NCBI GenBank assembly: GCA_030248215.1
Contig: JASANG010002574.1
Location: forward strand, 248,001-312,000
DNA length: 64,000 bases
Source of the DNA: Enoplolaimus lenunculus
Taxonomy: Eukaryota > Nematoda > Enoplea > Enoplida > Thoracostomopsidae
Direction: 5' to 3'
The notes under the pieces are model-generated. The model had not been told where the DNA came from, searched no databases, and was given only the letters and a program-made list of their open reading frames with translations. The stretch's first letter is position 1. Every line of letters starts with the position of its first letter. Positions 42,744 to 54,059 of this stretch are shown here, in pieces. Position numbers and translations under genes: made by a program.

Positions 42744-43086
42744 CAACACTGGATGATCACTCTTTATAACAAGAGTGTGCCACTGGGTACATTCTGTGTA
42801 CAAAAAAGTACCCGGCACGCGTTGCGTTTTTGACCTACCCCCTTTTATTTAAGGAGGGGGGTCAAGTTTGACAATTTTTTTCAATTTTACACGTTGAAAT
42901 ATTGCAGTTGTAAACTAACACCGTTTATAAGTTTAAAACGATGCGCATTATATGTTTCAAACATCAACTACCCCCACTCCTCTAAATAAGGGGGTCGGTC
43001 AAAAATAGAACGCCCGGTGGTACATTTTGTACCGAACAAATTTCGGTAGTTGCACACTCTTGTTAAAACTGATCATCCACTCTTGG
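42744..43086. repeat. CAAGAGTG-family element with perfect 6-bp target duplication
   Basis: CAACACTGGATGATCACTC on the left is inverted as TGATCATCCACTCTTGG on the right. TAAAAG flanks both sides (42738-42743 and 43087-43092). At 343 bp it is about twice the length of the 35.7 kb copy. Confidence 0.85.
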
Positions 43087-43267
43087 TAAAAGTGATTAGG
43101 CGGTAGACATGACGAGAATATAGTATTTTAAACGAGCAACTATTGTTTAATCACATTAGCATATTTAACTTTTAATGACTCCCAGGGTGGTTAAAATATA
43201 TTTGTTGCTAATAAATGGTTTAATCTGTTATATAATCATACGCCGACAAAATTGTCACCCACGTCAC

Positions 43268-43492
43268 GCGATGCTACCCAGCGGATACAGGGGGGGAGGG
43301 CTAAAAGCGACGTACGGCGTCCGTCATAAAATGTTCTGTGATAAAACGCTGAGGTAGTTTACATTTTTGAGTACTTTACAAATTTTTCCCCTCAGAAAAT
43401 TGTTTTTGATATACTGTATACAGTAAAGATTGTGTTTCATAACTGTTGCCAGCCCGTCCTCTGCCCCCCCCGTCAGAAATTTCTGGATTCGC
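43268..43492. repeat. GGATCC-family element
   Basis: CAGCGGATACAGGGGGGG starts it and GAAATTTCTGGATTCGCTG ends it. AAATTTTTCCCCTCAGAAAA lies inside. Confidence 0.75.
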
Positions 43493-43679
43493 TGTCGAAC
43501 AGAGTTACAAACAATCTATTGTGGCCTCGCTAAACAAAGTTGGTTAGAATCTTCAACGCAAAAGTTGGCAATTTTTCATTTTAAATTATTTAATCTAATA
43601 AATCAAAAATAATTCACAGTTGCCAAGCCAAGTTTTGGTTCATAGCCAAGACCAGAAAAAAACAGCCTGCTAAATTAGA

Positions 43680-43850
43680 CCCTGCTTACTCTGCTAGGGC
43701 GGAGGGCTGGTGGCTAAAAATATTTCAGGAGGTGCGAACAAGTGTTCTCGTTGACTTACGAGCAAGGCAGACAATTTTCTAAGGGGGTCAAAATTTTTCT
43801 AGGGGGCTCAGCGCGCCTCCCCCCCCTGGTTCATCCGCCGTGGACTACAG
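43680..43850. repeat. GTAGCC-family element
   Basis: CTGCTTACTCTGCTAGGGCGG starts the recognisable part, with TTCTCGTTGACTTACGAGCA and GGGGGTCAAAATTTTTCT inside. Confidence 0.6.
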
Positions 43851-44125
43851 ACCAGTGCTAAATTTTAAATCATAATTTTCGCAAAATTCAATTATTTAAA
43901 AAGTTGATCAAGTTGTCAAAACCATTTTACCGAACGAAAATCAGTAAAAGGTGTTTTTATACCAGCGCAAAAACTATAAAATAATCCTTGCCGGAACCGG
44001 AATCTGGGTCGGATTTTTGAGTTTTAGTATTCTATGAATAAGTTAGTGTGTGGCATTTGAGTTTTGTTGCAGTATTTCTGTCTGTTTGAAGTAAAAACTG
44101 CTTGTATAGCTGACTGTATTAGAGA

Positions 44126-44386
44126 TCTACATAGAACAGGGTCTGGATTGTTTTCCGGACGGGCAAATAATAGAGTCAGTTTAAGCTTTAGACTAATTTT
44201 TTTGCTTAGGCTTAATAGGCTTAGGCTTATGCTTAGGCTTAGGAATAGGCTCCTTAAAAAAAAAAACCAGAGCCAAGACAGGGAACACGCCAAAAAAATC
44301 TACACACACCAACTCCAGCTATACGCTTAGGCTTAGGCTTAGGCTTTCGCTTTACTACTGTTCCGGCCCTGTTCTGTACATGGGCC
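44126..44386. repeat. TTAGGC-family element with an internal insertion
   Basis: CTACATAGAACAGGGTCTGG and GTTCTGTACATGGGCC bound it. Two TTAGGC runs are separated by about 75 bp starting in an A-rich stretch, which has no family similarity. Confidence 0.75.
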
Positions 44387-44399
44387 ACCTATGGTATTA

Positions 44400-45160
44400 A
44401 TGAAGGCCTGATAATTCTAAGCGCACCTGCCAAATCTCAAAGCACTGGATCAAACTTGACCTTAATTTTAATTGCAGTTAAGCATTTTCATAATTTCAAA
44501 ACTTTAACAATGAGGCCTTATCCAACCATAAATAACAGGATCCATATTTTTGAAAATTAACTGATTCCATAGAATGCCGTTGTCACTGCAGTAAGGATGT
44601 TGGTGATCCTGACATGAAGCTAAATTTGAAGCTTTATGGGGCTAACATCACTGCTTGCCGCTATGAAATAGTAGTTTAACTTTACATTTTGTTTACTGTT
44701 TTTAAGATAAAACATAAAATTTTCAATTGCAGTCACATTTTGATAATCAGCGTAATAGTTTGCTCTGCTACATGCTCTTTAATAGTAGCAATTGAGAGAA
44801 TACTTACTAAGAAAAAACAGATTTGCAACTGAAACAAAAAAAACATGCAAAATGCTATGTTCAACCAGCATAAAAGCGCATAACCGAAAAATAGGAATTC
44901 CGGCATCGCACTAGCAGCCAATCAAAATCGGAACCGTAATCCAAATTTTACTGGCATTTTAGCCGGAATCGGATTTTCATGGCAATCCTGGTAACCGCTA
45001 TCCTATACGAGATAATAGGAACGAACTACAACATAAAAATCTAATAAAATCCAGAAAAATAAAACACACACATATATCCACATTGACCAGTGTGCCAAAC
45101 CGCACTGTGGGAGCCATTCGAAACTGCACAAAACAAGGATATAAATTAATCTCATTTTGG
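44400..45160. other. Mostly unrecognised sequence
   Basis: GCCGGAACCGGAATC (43991) and GGAACCGTAATCC / GCCGGAATCGGATTTT (44930-44980) hint at the ends of a larger decayed repeat. It also holds a weak minus-strand ATG-plus-donor frame (44906-44808) noted in the findings. Confidence 0.3.
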
Positions 45161-45179
45161 TTCGTCTGAACCATGGACC

Positions 45180-45335
45180 GCTGCCAGAGCGGCGCCATTG
45201 GGGGGGCTTTGAGTTTCCCTGGAAGAATTCGCCTGTAGAAAATTTTCAACCTTGCTTGTAAAGTCATCTAAATCCCTTGTATGCCTCACTTGAACAATGT
45301 TTAGCTACTCTGAGAAAGCTAAGCCGGCTACGGCC
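45180..45335. repeat. GTAGCC-family element, diverged
   Basis: AATTTTCAACCTTGCTTGTA, CCCTTGTATGCCTCACTTG and AGCCGGCTACGGCCG give the right part. The left end is vague. Confidence 0.58.
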
Positions 45336-45689
45336 GTCTCTAAACCACACGATACGTTTTATTATTCGTTGTTGTTTTGTTTGTGCTATTTCAAAACAGT
45401 ATATGAAGGATTTGAATTTGAATCAAGGCAACAGATAACAACGCCGTGTAACAATGGCGAATGAAAAAGGGTGGCGCCGACCTGTTAGCTGACCTCTCAT
45501 GACGGGCTTGCAGCCAACGAATAGCTTTCTTATCACATCGACAAAATTATTTAGGACACTGTTGAAAAGAATTATAAGCTAGAAAATATTTTGCTTATGC
45601 TTAATAAACCTTTTTTGCACCAATTATTAATAGTTTCTGGCTGTGAAACTGAGTCGATAAAATGAAGACAATGCGAAAACGAACAATGG

Positions 45690-45695
45690 GGTTGA

Positions 45696-45736
<41 letters not shown>

Positions 45737-45760
45737 GTTGTTGTTGTTATTGTTGTTGTT
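45690..45760. repeat. (GTT)n microsatellite
   Basis: About 20 GTT units with two interruptions. The poly-Leu frame across it is a by-product. Confidence 0.97.
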
Positions 45761-45990
45761 TACGACTTACACGTCGCGACGCCCTATGTGTCGAGTAAAC
45801 GCGACCACCCCACGCGGATCTGTGTTAATAACAGAAAGGGGCGGATGTGGGTACCCCTCAAAAAATAGGATTCTTTCAGTTGCCCTTGCTGGGCATACAC
45901 CAAGCCAGTGTTCACGAATGAAAAATATAAGTCCAACGACAAAGTTTGTAAACAGTTACGTTTTACGTCGTCGGAGGGAGTCTGTAAACG

Positions 45991-46190
45991 CACTGTAAAT
46001 TCCAGTGAATTGGTTTTAACTCAGAAAGAGTTGAATCACTCAGTCTGAGTTAGGACTATCAGAACTCATAATTCTGAGTTGATTCAACTCATTAATTAAT
46101 CAACTCCCCCGGAGTCAACTTAACTCACGGTGAAGATCAAGTCAACTCAGATTGAGTTAACGTTTTCTGTGATTAACTCAAAAAATCACG
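45991..46190. repeat. GAGTTGA-family MITE, right end lost
   Basis: It starts CACTGTAAATTCCAGTGAA and fades after GATTAACTCAAAAAATC without the terminal CAGTG. Confidence 0.78.
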
Positions 46191-46720
46191 GACTCGCAAA
46201 CGGATAGTGATCAAAATAACGGAAACGGAAACAGAATATGGATATTGTGGTACAAAAGTTTCAAAGATGTCCTAGTTTTCTGGCAAACACAATAAAGGCG
46301 TACAAATATCCAGCGAGTTTTCTAAAAGTTTACACTTGAAAAATCGCGGATGCATTGAAATTTTTAAACATTTGGATGAATGTTGTAACTATTTTTATTT
46401 CATTTCGAACAATTGTAGCATATCTGTGTACGAAAAAAATGACATACATATACGTGATCTAGAACGAATTCTGGACCGTAAAAATGACAACACCGAATTT
46501 TACCGGAAACGGAAACGGATATGTATCAGGTTACACCCTGCTGCGAGTTTCAGAATTACGGATGTGAATATACAGTTGCACTGGGGGGATCAAGCGGACG
46601 GTCGCCCCGGTCTGCCCGCTGTATGCAGAAATCCAAACCAAAATGTTGTTTTAAAGATTAGCGCTTAAATAGTCGTTTGTCTTCTCGCTCGCTTCACTCG
46701 CAAGTTTGCTTCAGTATTAT

Positions 46721-47137
46721 CAAGAGTGGACGATGCATACTTCATCAAGAGTATGCAACTGGGTATATTCTGTGTAGAAAACAATGTACCAGGCACGCGT
46801 TGCATTTTTGGCCTACCCCCTTTTATTTAGAGGGGGGTACAACTGGGGCGTACCAAGGCGCTTAGTGTATGCGGCGTCAACAAATTTGACCATGGAATGA
46901 TCAGGGGAGGTCATGAGAAGCTCAAATATGCAAAAATTTTCAAAATCCGACAACTTTTGGGCAAACGCGGGCTGGGGGGAAGAAACCGAAAAGACCCGTT
47001 TAATTTAGGGTTATTGCATGCGACAACGACCCCCCTCTAAACTCTGGGGGGTCGACCAAAAAAGCAACGCCGGTTGGCACATTTTGTACCACGCGAAACC
47101 CCAAGTGTTTCACACTCTTGTATTATGCACTCTTGAC
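46721..47137. repeat. CAAGAGTG-family element with perfect 6-bp target duplication
   Basis: CAAGAGTGGACGATGCATAC on the left is inverted as GTATTATGCACTCTTGAC on the right. TATTAT flanks both sides (46715-46720 and 47138-47143). The interior has CACGCGTTGCATTTTTGGCC and long unrelated sequence. Confidence 0.82.
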
Positions 47138-47183
47138 TATTATCATCTTTGTCTAAGAAATTTCTAGATCCGCCACTAAAACT

Positions 47184-47370
47184 GCCCAATGTATAGAACG
47201 CGCGGCCATTACTGTAGTGTAAGCAAATTCCTAAGCCTAAGTTTGAGCCTAAGCGTAAAAATGAACTTAAACCTAAGCATAAACCTGAGCCTAAACAAAA
47301 AAATAGAATAAAGTTTACTCTCTAATGCAGTCCGGAAGAAAAACGTTCCGCCGCTGATCTTTATATGTTC
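47184..47370. repeat. TTAGGC-family element
   Basis: GCCCAATGTATAGAACGCGC starts it, CCTAAGCCTAAG runs follow, and CCGCTGATCTTTATATG ends it. Confidence 0.72.
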
Positions 47371-47606
47371 CGTAAAATTGAAATAAACCAAAAAAATTTC
47401 AACGCTTTCCGGTTTATAAAAACTGAGTTCGTTGAGCAGTTGTTGAATAAAATATTAAGTAAATATGCGGTTATTTAAAAACCGTAAATTAATGCCTAAA
47501 TCAACTCAAGGATCAGGACCATACACAATGAACAGAGAGGTATCACCATCTGAAATTTCTGGTGAGACTAGAAACAATCATTTTAACCAGATTTAGGTTG
47601 AACCTA

Positions 47607-47863
47607 CACTGTAAATTTCAATGAGTTGATTTTAAAACTCAAAATGAGTTGAATCCACTCAGTCCGAGTTAGGACTATCAGAACTTAGAATTTAGAGTTT
47701 AGTCAAATCATTCTGAGTTAATTAATCAACAACTCACCCAGAGTCAACACAACTCTCATAGTGAGAATCAGCTCAACTCACAGAGTGAGTTAACTGATTT
47801 TAATTTAGAAATAACTAAACTCGCTAGCTGAATTGACTAATCAACTCATTGAAATTTACAGTG
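47607..47863. repeat. GAGTTGA-family MITE, full copy
   Basis: CACTGTAAATTTCAATGAG to CATTGAAATTTACAGTG, flanked by TA on both sides. Confidence 0.88.
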
Positions 47864-48127
47864 TAACGGTCAAAAACTTTTCTTGTACAAGAAATTATAC
47901 CACCGCAAACTAAATTTCAGGCGTAGGCTCGCTCCTGTATCGAACTTTATTGACGACAGCTGTTTACCGAATGTTTTCGATAAATATAGTCATAGCTGAA
48001 ATACACGTCTACTGCTAGGTTAATTCACCTGCAGAGCAAGTGTGCAATGGCCAATATACCGATTAGGGACGTAAACCGGTAGTATATAAGCATATACCAA
48101 ATAATATCCTGACATTATAACGGGACA

Positions 48128-48420
48128 CTGTAAGAAGGGGCTACAACCAAAAAAGTATTTCTGAATTTATTCAGAAAAGTATTTTCTGTGGCAAATCTGA
48201 AAAGTTTTTCTGATATTTAAGACAATTTTTTCTAAAATAACTGGAAAACGTTTATTTTCAGACTTTATTTCACAACTTTTTTGAAAACTTTTCTGTTATA
48301 ACAGAAATACTTTTCAAGTGCACCTTGCTAATATATTTCTTAAATGTAAGAAATTTTTCTTAAATATCAGAAATATTATTTTGATTGTATTGTTGTACTT
48401 TTGTTGGCTAAAACAATGCA
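48128..48420. repeat. Element rich in TTTCTGA/TCAGAAA palindromes
   Basis: TTTCTGAATTTATTCAGAAA and CTTTTCTGTTATAACAGAAA are local palindromes. TTAAGACA words recall the 20.4-21.1 kb element. Ends are uncertain. Confidence 0.45.
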
Positions 48421-48785
48421 CACAAAAAATTCAAATTTATTTCACACGCGCATGCATAATGTGCAATCAGTTATTAAAGCTAAGGGCGTGGGTGGATAAT
48501 TTATTACAACTATGAGCGCATTATTACGTGGATTACCCATAAGCGTCAGAACAAGCCCGTATCTATCAGCCTACTGCCGAAACCTAAGCCCAATCTTAAG
48601 CAAACAGTCTAAGGTTTAAACGGACTGAATTGAGGTCATTGGCGGATCGAGCCAAAAGGGGCGGGGGGCACATCCTTAAAATTTTCCCAACTCATACTGT
48701 TTAAATGAACCTGACGCTCGCATGGTCCTCCTGAAATATCGCCACTCCTCGTAGCCTGCTAACCTAAGTACAAACGTGATACCTG

Positions 48786-48950
48786 AGCCCGTATTCTCAA
48801 ATGTGTGTAACACCTATTACCATTTGGTAATAGGTCTTATAACGTTCGAACCAGAGAATGGCGACATTTGAAATTCATCACATTTATTGCATTCGATTTA
48901 CTCTACTTCTGTGCATATTTTGACATCTGCATGAGAATTTCCACATCGCG
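48786..48950. repeat. TATTCTC-family element, right part lost
   Basis: GCCCGTATTCTCAAATGTG starts it and CGAACCAGAGAATGGCG lies inside. It fades near 48950. Confidence 0.68.
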
Positions 48951-49302
48951 TACACAAATTAATGTAAACCACGCATAAACGAGAACCACGAAACATAAAA
49001 CCAAAAAAAAAAAGATTTAAACCAAAACAAAGTACTTAAGATCGCATATAAAAATTAACGATACACGTGGCTACACATTGAAATTACAGTTTATACTCTC
49101 TGAAATGGGCGTTTTTTTTTTCAAAATTAATATATTTCAAAAACAAAAAATTAGGTTTTAAAAAGTGAAACCAACCGAAACCATTTTGGTTTCCGGTTTC
49201 GTTTTTGTTTTGCCAGAGCATTTGGTTTAGTTTTAGTTCCTATGGCAACAACAATACGATGGAACAACATTAAAAGTTATTAATGTATAGCAGCGCCGTA
49301 AC

Positions 49303-49558
49303 TTAACCGTTTCTCACATGAATATTTTCCTATTTCGTATGAGATGTAGTTTTAAAGTAAGATTCGATCGCCAGTCTTACGGTTGGAAAGCGTTTACGAT
49401 CACCACTGAGCTATAAGAGCTTGACGCTCAAACCCGAGCAAACTCTCACGTCTTGTGAAGATTTTGCACTGCACATATATGTTAGAATCGTTAGCAATAT
49501 TATTTGTATTTAGTTGCTCATAGTATACTCTACAAAAGAAAGGGTTAAAACAGCAGAA
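49303..49558 (-). repeat. TTAA-flanked element with tRNA-like core
   Basis: TTAACCGTTTCTCACATGAA to AAAAGAAAGGGTTAA. The minus-strand A box (TAGCTCAGTGGTGATCG) is kept, and the B box is weaker (GCGATCGAATCTTAC). It is the head-to-head partner of 49755-49909. Confidence 0.72.
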
Positions 49559-49754
49559 TTCGAGTTATGGTCATTTTGGTACAGTAGCCTGTAGTTTTCT
49601 AAAAAACACCTTTTTTATTATATGTTAAATATTTATGCTATGGCTAGTTTTTGATTGAGAGTGGACTATGAGCAAGTCAACACAATGTCTGCAACTGTAA
49701 TACCGAAGAACGTACAGTGTATTTAACTGCGTGTATATGCAGTACAAAATCTCC

Positions 49755-49909
49755 GCAAAATATGAACGCTTCATCGGGCTCGAGCGTCCAGCTCCTATAC
49801 CTGTAGTGGTGATGGTAAACGCTTCCCACCCGTGGAAGCTGTAATTCGAATCCTGGCTTGAAATTAGATTTTAGACAAAATAGAAAATATTCATGTGAGA
49901 AAGGGTTAA
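49755..49909 (+). repeat. TTAA-flanked element with tRNA-like core, right part
   Basis: CGAGCGTCCAGCTCCTATAC leads into GTAGTGGTGATGG (A-box region) and TAATTCGAATCCTGGC (B box), ending TGTGAGAAAGGGTTAA. The left end is not recognisable. Confidence 0.68.
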
Positions 49910-50129
49910 CAGTTTTGAAATACTTTAAGAATATACAACTTATCGTTTCATTATGTGATTTTTTACTGAAAATTTAGATTAAAAATCGATAATGACGCTG
50001 ATTGGTGCAATTTTTCTATTTTTCACACTGGGAAACGGTAACTTTCGTTTAGTCCAATAAAATATTTGTTAGCATTGAATAAAATCTGGTATAGCACGCC
50101 AAATATTCAAAACCAGCCAATAGCAACGC

Positions 50130-50555
50130 TTTATGCCAGTATTCTAACATGTTTGTAGACCCTATTACCAGTCGACGACAAGTCTTGTAAGTTTCGAATC
50201 AGCAACCAGATGAGCTTAGAAATTCAACACATTTTTTGCGTTGTATTCACCGTACCTCTGCGTAATTTTTGAGATCTGCAATCGCAAAAGTTTGCCAGTT
50301 TAAAAACCTGTTAATAACTGGTGATAGGTGTTTACACACATTGGGCCATGCAAAGATCAGCGGCGGAACGTTTTTCTGTGACACTGCAACGAAGTAAACT
50401 AAAAGCTTTAGACTAATTTTTTGTTTGGCTTTAGGCTTACGCTTAGGAATATGTTCATACACTTAGGCTTAAGCGTAAGCTTAGGCTTAGGAATATGCTT
50501 ATAATCTGTTCCGCCTCTGTTCTTGGCATTGGCCGACACATTAGAGAATACGGTC
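50130..50555. repeat. TATTCTC-family element split by a TTAGGC-family element
   Basis: CAGTATTCTAACATGTTTGT on the left and AACTGGTGATAGGTGTTTAC, then ACACATTAGAGAATACGG on the right are the outer element. Its right terminal repeat is interrupted by the inserted element at 50343-50534. Confidence 0.72.
50343..50534. repeat. TTAGGC-family element nested in a TATTCTC-family element
   Basis: GGGCCATGCAAAGATCAGCG to GTTCTTGGCATTGGCC, with CACACATT and GACACATT on its sides (seven of eight identical). TTAGGC runs lie inside. Confidence 0.8.
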
Positions 50556-50837
50556 CGCAGCGACAGTTTGTTAACTAAACTAATTTCAGAACTCGAAATA
50601 TTTCGTATCGTTTAAACTAAAAATTGGCTTAGGTGCAGGAACAGAGACGAATATGTTAACAATTCTAAATACATAGCTACACTTGAACAGGGTCGTTGAA
50701 TTCCACTATAATTAAAATATACCATTTTCTACGGTCTTCTTATAAAATGAGCCCTATTTAACCAACTAACGCAGGTCACATTGGGTCACGTGACAGCCTG
50801 TCATACCCTCGAATATTTTCAACAATAATACAGATTC

Positions 50838-51108
50838 TTAACCCCTTCTCACATTGAGTTGCCTATAGGCAACTTAGCGCAGAGTATATACGTTAAGTAA
50901 TATTTATCGCACCGTGTTTAATAATTGCAACACGTATACATAGTACTAAATCGCCACAAGACGTGAGAGCCCCCTCGGGCTCGAGCGTCAAGCTCCGATA
51001 GCTGAGTGGTGATGGTATACGCCTCCCACTCCAGTCATCGGAGTTCGAATCCTAGCATAAAAGTAGGTCTCAGGGGAAATAGGAAATATTCATGTGAGAA
51101 AGGGTTAA
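50838..51108 (+). repeat. TTAA-flanked element with tRNA-like core, best full copy
   Basis: TTAACCCCTTCTCACATTGA to CATGTGAGAAAGGGTTAA, 271 bp. The internal word GAGTTGCCTATAGGCAACTT is a palindrome. The core CAAGCTCCGATAGCTGAGTG, then GTGATGGTATACGCCTCCC and GGAGTTCGAATCCTAGC, has A and B boxes spaced as in a tRNA. Both ends sit on TTAA. Confidence 0.88.
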
Positions 51109-51109
51109 A

Positions 51110-51980
51110 CTTTGCATAAAATATTACTCTCATTTCACAGCGCCATAAAAACATTCTTGTAATAACAATTTTACACGCTTCTACGTACCATAATAGAAAT
51201 TTCAGTCTAATCATCAGCTGAACAACGGTCTCAAAAACACTGCATTAGCCGTAGCGCAAAACTCACAAATGATAGCTTTAATGCGGTGTTTTGTAATGAA
51301 ATATACGGTGAATTGGAAAAAACAACACAGTCTTAGCTATAATTGAAAAAATCATTGCTAATTTCTCGGAAACCTTACCGGAGTAGCCAGGAGTTAGTTT
51401 TTGCAGCGCATATGTACTCTTGTAATAGTTTTTCTTGTGCGAGAGTGCATAACGAACGAAAACGGGTTTAAGTCGGTTAACAGATTATTCTAAATCCTGG
51501 AAATTGCATCTCTTAGTTGCGTTTTCTCGAAACTTTTGCAAGGAGATTCCTATATCCTTCCTTATGGCACCGACCCAAACTATCCTTGATCATGGACCCA
51601 CGTGATTGTTACAGAACCGACGCCGGCCACAAGTGCAATCGAGTTCTTGGATCATGATACTTTTAGGGACGTTCCGGTCTGACTCTGACGAAAAATAATC
51701 ACCCCGGCTTCAGGAACAAAAAAAAATGACAGATGCTTCGGCTATTACGGTAGTGAAATTTTTTTGTATTTTGATACAAGTTGCGTTGTTCCGAATCGGT
51801 CTATTTAATGTTTCTAGTGCATTTTTTGGCCAATTAGAAAGTTTTCAAACGAATCGCCATTAATCATAAATTGTCAAAATTCACAACAAACCGATACAAA
51901 GTTTGGCTGAAACGGAGTGGTGACCGCTTCAAAAATCATTATGTCAAGGTGACAGATGCTATACATATTTGAACATTATA
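51110..51980. other. Mostly unrecognised sequence
   Basis: A slightly GC-richer patch at 51540-51720 contains TTGTTACAG, an acceptor-like word, followed by short open frames on the plus strand. There is no recognisable protein. A short TATTCTC-family trace lies at 51940-51985. Confidence 0.3.
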
Positions 51981-51984
51981 ACCC

Positions 51985-52355
51985 ATGTCACTTTGAGTAA
52001 CAAAACATTTTTCCGCAGTACTATAATAGAGTATACTTATTAATAAGATTTATAAGCATTTTTAGCTTAGTAATAGGTTTAGACGCAGTTATTTGTTTAT
52101 TGTTTATACTGATGCTAAGGCTTAGACTTAGGAATTTGCTTATACTGCTCTTGTGCCCCACAAAGTTACACTGGCTCCAATTAATAACGTAAGAGTTATC
52201 TTGAAGCTTTAGACTATATTTTGCTTAGGTTTAGGCTCAGGTTTATAGTTATTTGGTTATGGTTTACACTGAGGCTCAGGCTTAGACTTAGGAATTTGCT
52301 TATACTGCTCTTGCGTTCGCAAAGTGACATTGGCTAAAATTAATAACGTAAAGGT
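51985..52355. repeat. TTAGGC-family element with tandem duplication
   Basis: GGCTTAGACTTAGGAATTTG, then CTTATACTGCTCTTG and AATTAATAACGTAA occur twice about 165 bp apart. Confidence 0.7.
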
Positions 52356-52584
52356 CGTTGCTGTTCACCTTTGCTTAATTATAGTGCTCGTGCAAAGCTG
52401 CAGAAATAATCAATTTTTTACTATTTATACTTCTTTCAAAAAAATCCCAACCAACAATTATACCGTCATTTAAATTATAGGTCAATCAACTATTATACCC
52501 CGGTTAAAACAAACCCAAAAACGCGTATCATTTCAGGTGCAGTGACGCGAAATTAACTCTACGCACCGCCGATGTTATTCTGGT

Positions 52585-52815
52585 TGCGTCTGCAGTGGCG
52601 TATGCCCCCGTGTCAGCAAAATTTTTTGGGATAAAATGCTAAGGTCCCTCTTACTTACAATTTTTTCACCTCACAAAAATTTTTGTGTGGTAAAGTTCGC
52701 GTACATTTACAAGTTTCCCGTTCGGAAAATTTTCAGATATATAGCATACAGTAAAAATTGTGTTTCATAATTTGTGCCAAACCGCACCGCCGTTAGAAAC
52801 ATCTGGATAAGTCGC
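52585..52815. repeat. GGATCC-family element, diverged
   Basis: GCAGTGGCGTATGCCCCCG, GATAAAATGCTAAGGTCCC and CGTTAGAAACATCTGGATAA follow the family order. Confidence 0.6.
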
Positions 52816-52982
52816 AGTACCTTACCAGGCTCTTAGCGGACTGAGCATGACAGGGGGATGCAAAAAATTTCCAGGGGGGAAACGGTATGATTTATATAAG
52901 ATTTACAATCGGGACTAAAACCTTTTTGTGTAAGGCCGAAATATATTCCAGTGCTAAGGCTTATACTGTACTGCCACCGCTG

Positions 52983-53138
52983 AGCCCGTAGCCAAGGGTG
53001 GCAGGGGGATGAGCTCAGCCCCCACTCGAAAAATATTCGCTCTTTAAATTTTAAACCTTGCTTGTACGTCAACGAAAACCGTTGTATTCATATCCTGAAA
53101 CATTTTCACCCCTCCTAGCAAGGTAAGTTGGGCCCCCT
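52983..53138. repeat. GTAGCC-family element
   Basis: GAGCCCGTAGCCAAGGGTGG starts it and CCTTGCTTGTACGTCAACG lies inside. The right terminus (GGTAAGTTGGGCC) is altered. Confidence 0.7.
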
Positions 53139-53444
53139 CATCGCACGCTTGTTCTTGCGTTATTGTTCAAACGCGTATAGTACAACTACGTCAATCAATA
53201 ATGTTACGGTACGATCAACGAATACCCGAGATGGTGCTCTGACTAGTGTTCAAGGCCGCGCATCTACCTTATAAGCTTACTTATCCAGGTAAGCGTTTCC
53301 CTGACAAAAATTCAAAAGTTACCAAACATCGCCAACTGGTGTTAGGCGCTATAGCAGTGATTTCAGAATATTGGCAAACGTGTCCGCCTATTTCAACTCC
53401 TCCAAGCATCGTAACGTCAATTTCAGTCCGATGACACAAACCTC

Positions 53445-53637
53445 GGCCAATGTATCGAACAGGGCCGTAAACAGTAAGATAAGCATATTTCTAAACGCTA
53501 AGCCATGACCTCAGCCTACGTCTATGCGTAAAAATGAGCTTATACCTAAACCTAAGCACAAAATTAGTCTAAAGCTTAAGCGTATTCTAGTACAGTCGCG
53601 TAGGAAAACTGTTCCACCCTTGATCTTTGCATCGGCC
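53445..53637. repeat. TTAGGC-family element
   Basis: GGCCAATGTATCGAACAGGG to TTGATCTTTGCATCGGCC. Flanks CAAACCTC and GAAACGTG may be a decayed duplication. Confidence 0.75.
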
Positions 53638-54059
53638 GAAACGTGTATAAAATACACTTTCTACTCGTTCAAAATCAACCGATACAACCCGCATGTGATG
53701 CGGCGGCGTTAATTGAGACCGACCAGAGCAAGAAATATACAAATATTCTTCGTTCGAAATAAACTTAAAGCTATGCTGTGCGTGAGTTTGGGACAAAGCG
53801 CAGGCAGTATCAAGTCACAAAAATAATAAAACTTCAGCGAACGGCCAAACTTAGCATTCATAGCATGCGGCGTTAGCTTAGCTATACAGCGGAATACATG
53901 TTTAGACACTTTGTACCACAACAAGTGACTCGAGACGGTGGGGGCACATAGCTAATACTTTTTAGCAAACTTTAAGATTCTTAGACCTTTGTTAGGCGGC
54001 AGATTGCTGGCATTTACAAGTGCCGTGGTGTACCTACCCCTCGAGTACCTTATACATAT

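Noticed and set aside
53246-53295. Plus-strand sequence ending TTATCCAG|GTAAGCG
   Set aside because: It is a good donor word, but no start codon or acceptor gives a convincing exon.
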